NCBI RefSeq assembly: GCF_005885675.1
Contig: NZ_VANR01000004.1
Span: 248,001 to 312,000 of the forward strand
Source: Polaribacter aestuariivivens
GTDB taxonomy: Bacteria > Bacteroidota > Bacteroidia > Flavobacteriales > Flavobacteriaceae
DNA: 64,000 bases
Direction: 5' to 3'
The notes below the pieces were generated by a model. That model did no database searches, had not been told where the DNA came from, and saw nothing but the letters and a program-made list of their open reading frames with translations. Below, piece by piece: positions 63,372 to 64,000 of the stretch (the first letter of the stretch is position 1; each line of letters starts with the position of its first letter). The position numbers and the translations under genes are program-made.

Positions 63372-64000
63372 ATGAAAAAACTTTCTTTTTACTTTCTACT
63401 TGTTTTAATTTTGGTTGCATGTAATTCTACTAAACATGTTGCCGAAAATGAACATATGCTTACGCAAAATTATATTTATGTAGATAGTGTAAAAGAGAAC
63501 AATAGCGAACTGCAAAAATACATTCTTCAAAAACCTAATTCCAAGTTATTAGGTATGCCTTTAGGGTTGTATTTTCATAATTTCGGAAGTCACGAAAAGC
63601 CAAAAACACCTTCAAAATGGGGTGAAGAAAATCCAAAGTCATATAATTTTATAAAAAAAGTTTTTTCAGAAAAACAAAGTATTGCCTACGCAAACTCGTT
63701 AATAAATTTAAATAATTGGTTTTTAGATTTTGATAAGCCAGTAATTATTAATGAAAATAAAATTAAAAGAACCGAAAATAATTTATGGGCATATTATAAA
63801 ACACAAGGTTTTTTTGAATCCAAAGTAATTTCGAACATAAAAAGAGATTCTACTAATAAAAAAGCCACAGTTTCTTACTACATTGAAAAGGGTAAACCTA
63901 CTTTATTAGATACAATTAAACTAAAAATAGAGTCACCAGTTTTAGATTCTATATACAAAGCTTCTGGTATAACTTCTTTGCTAAAAAAGGGCGACCAGTA
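63372..64000 (+). CDS. TamL-like BamA-family lipoprotein (3' partial)
   Basis: ATG at 63372; open to the window end (209 codons shown). A lipoprotein signal ends at Cys17 (LILVAC). The following NSTKHVAENEHMLTQNYIYVD, MPLGLYFHNFG and NLWAYYKTQGFFESKV are characteristic of TamL, the lipidated BamA/TamA paralogue of Bacteroidetes; POTRA domains begin here and the barrel would lie beyond the window. It is divergent from the TrmH-family gene. In Bacteroidetes TamL works with TamB in envelope biogenesis. Confidence 0.85.
   Translation, partial: MKKLSFYFLLVLILVACNSTKHVAENEHMLTQNYIYVDSVKENNSELQKYILQKPNSKLLGMPLGLYFHNFGSHEKPKTPSKWGEENPKSYNFIKKVFSEKQSIAYANSLINLNNWFLDFDKPVIINENKIKRTENNLWAYYKTQGFFESKVISNIKRDSTNKKATVSYYIEKGKPTLLDTIKLKIESPVLDSIYKASGITSLLKKGDQ

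Overview
The window looks like the chromosome of a marine Flavobacteriaceae bacterium (Polaribacter/Tenacibaculum-like; genus not certain). The support is a very AT-rich sequence, starts with almost no Shine-Dalgarno sequences, promoters of the Bacteroidetes type (TTG, about 19-20 nt, then TAnnTTTG), type IX secretion tails on two giant surface proteins, a PorT homologue, two TonB receptors with carboxypeptidase-like N-termini, exosortase XrtF and an alternative complex III respiratory operon. I see no prophage, CRISPR array or intact IS element.

Layout. 1-11144: alternative complex III (actABCDEF; actA lacks its 5' end) with cytochrome oxidase subunits II and I, one transcription unit closed by a terminator. 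11243-16178: ruvB, a SulP anion carrier, and a sulfane-sulfur group (MBL-fold/double rhodanese, rhodanese lipoprotein, HMA protein). 16273-22333: primary sigma factor; a five-gene minus-strand cluster (deacetylase-like lipoprotein, SMP-30-like propeller, DoxX, cupin, old yellow enzyme) with a divergent AraC regulator and a perfect operator-like inverted repeat between them. 22373-28347: TonB receptor under a TPP riboswitch, ArfB-like protein, NadR-kinase-like ATPase, PnuC/PnuT carrier, PcrB-like synthase and phosphopantetheinyl transferase. 28410-35760: ahcY, then an inserted-looking segment with an IS982-type transposase remnant and a 1588-residue secreted G8/beta-helix/FN3/CBM protein, bounded by two ~450-bp direct repeats of the 3' end of ahcY.

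35902-39108: SLC13-family carrier, then umuDC; the UmuD lacks the catalytic lysine. 39113-45748: a type B T9SS surface protein, then a probable metal (copper?) cluster: HMA protein, TonB receptor, HYC_CC_PP protein. 45794-47642: XrtF and its partner, a GAF-type methionine sulfoxide reductase, and two unannotated 42-codon ORFs. 47733-54861: purH and the rod-shape operon mreBCD-mrdA-rodA. 55026-56960: rpsT, tRNA-Glu, proS. 57143-64000: a Trp/Asn- and Arg/Ser-rich lipoprotein, an OmpP1/FadL-like porin, Nfu, menaquinone methyltransferase, PorT, a TrmH-type methyltransferase and the start of a TamL-like lipoprotein.

How they fit. The menaquinone methyltransferase makes the quinol that ACIII oxidises, and ACIII passes electrons to the adjacent oxidase. 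PorT belongs to the secretion machine that exports the two giant T9SS-tailed proteins. The TPP riboswitch points the 781-residue TonB receptor towards thiamine uptake, and the linked PnuC-type carrier and kinase may complete that route. The ahcY duplication with an IS remnant is the clearest sign of horizontal gain.
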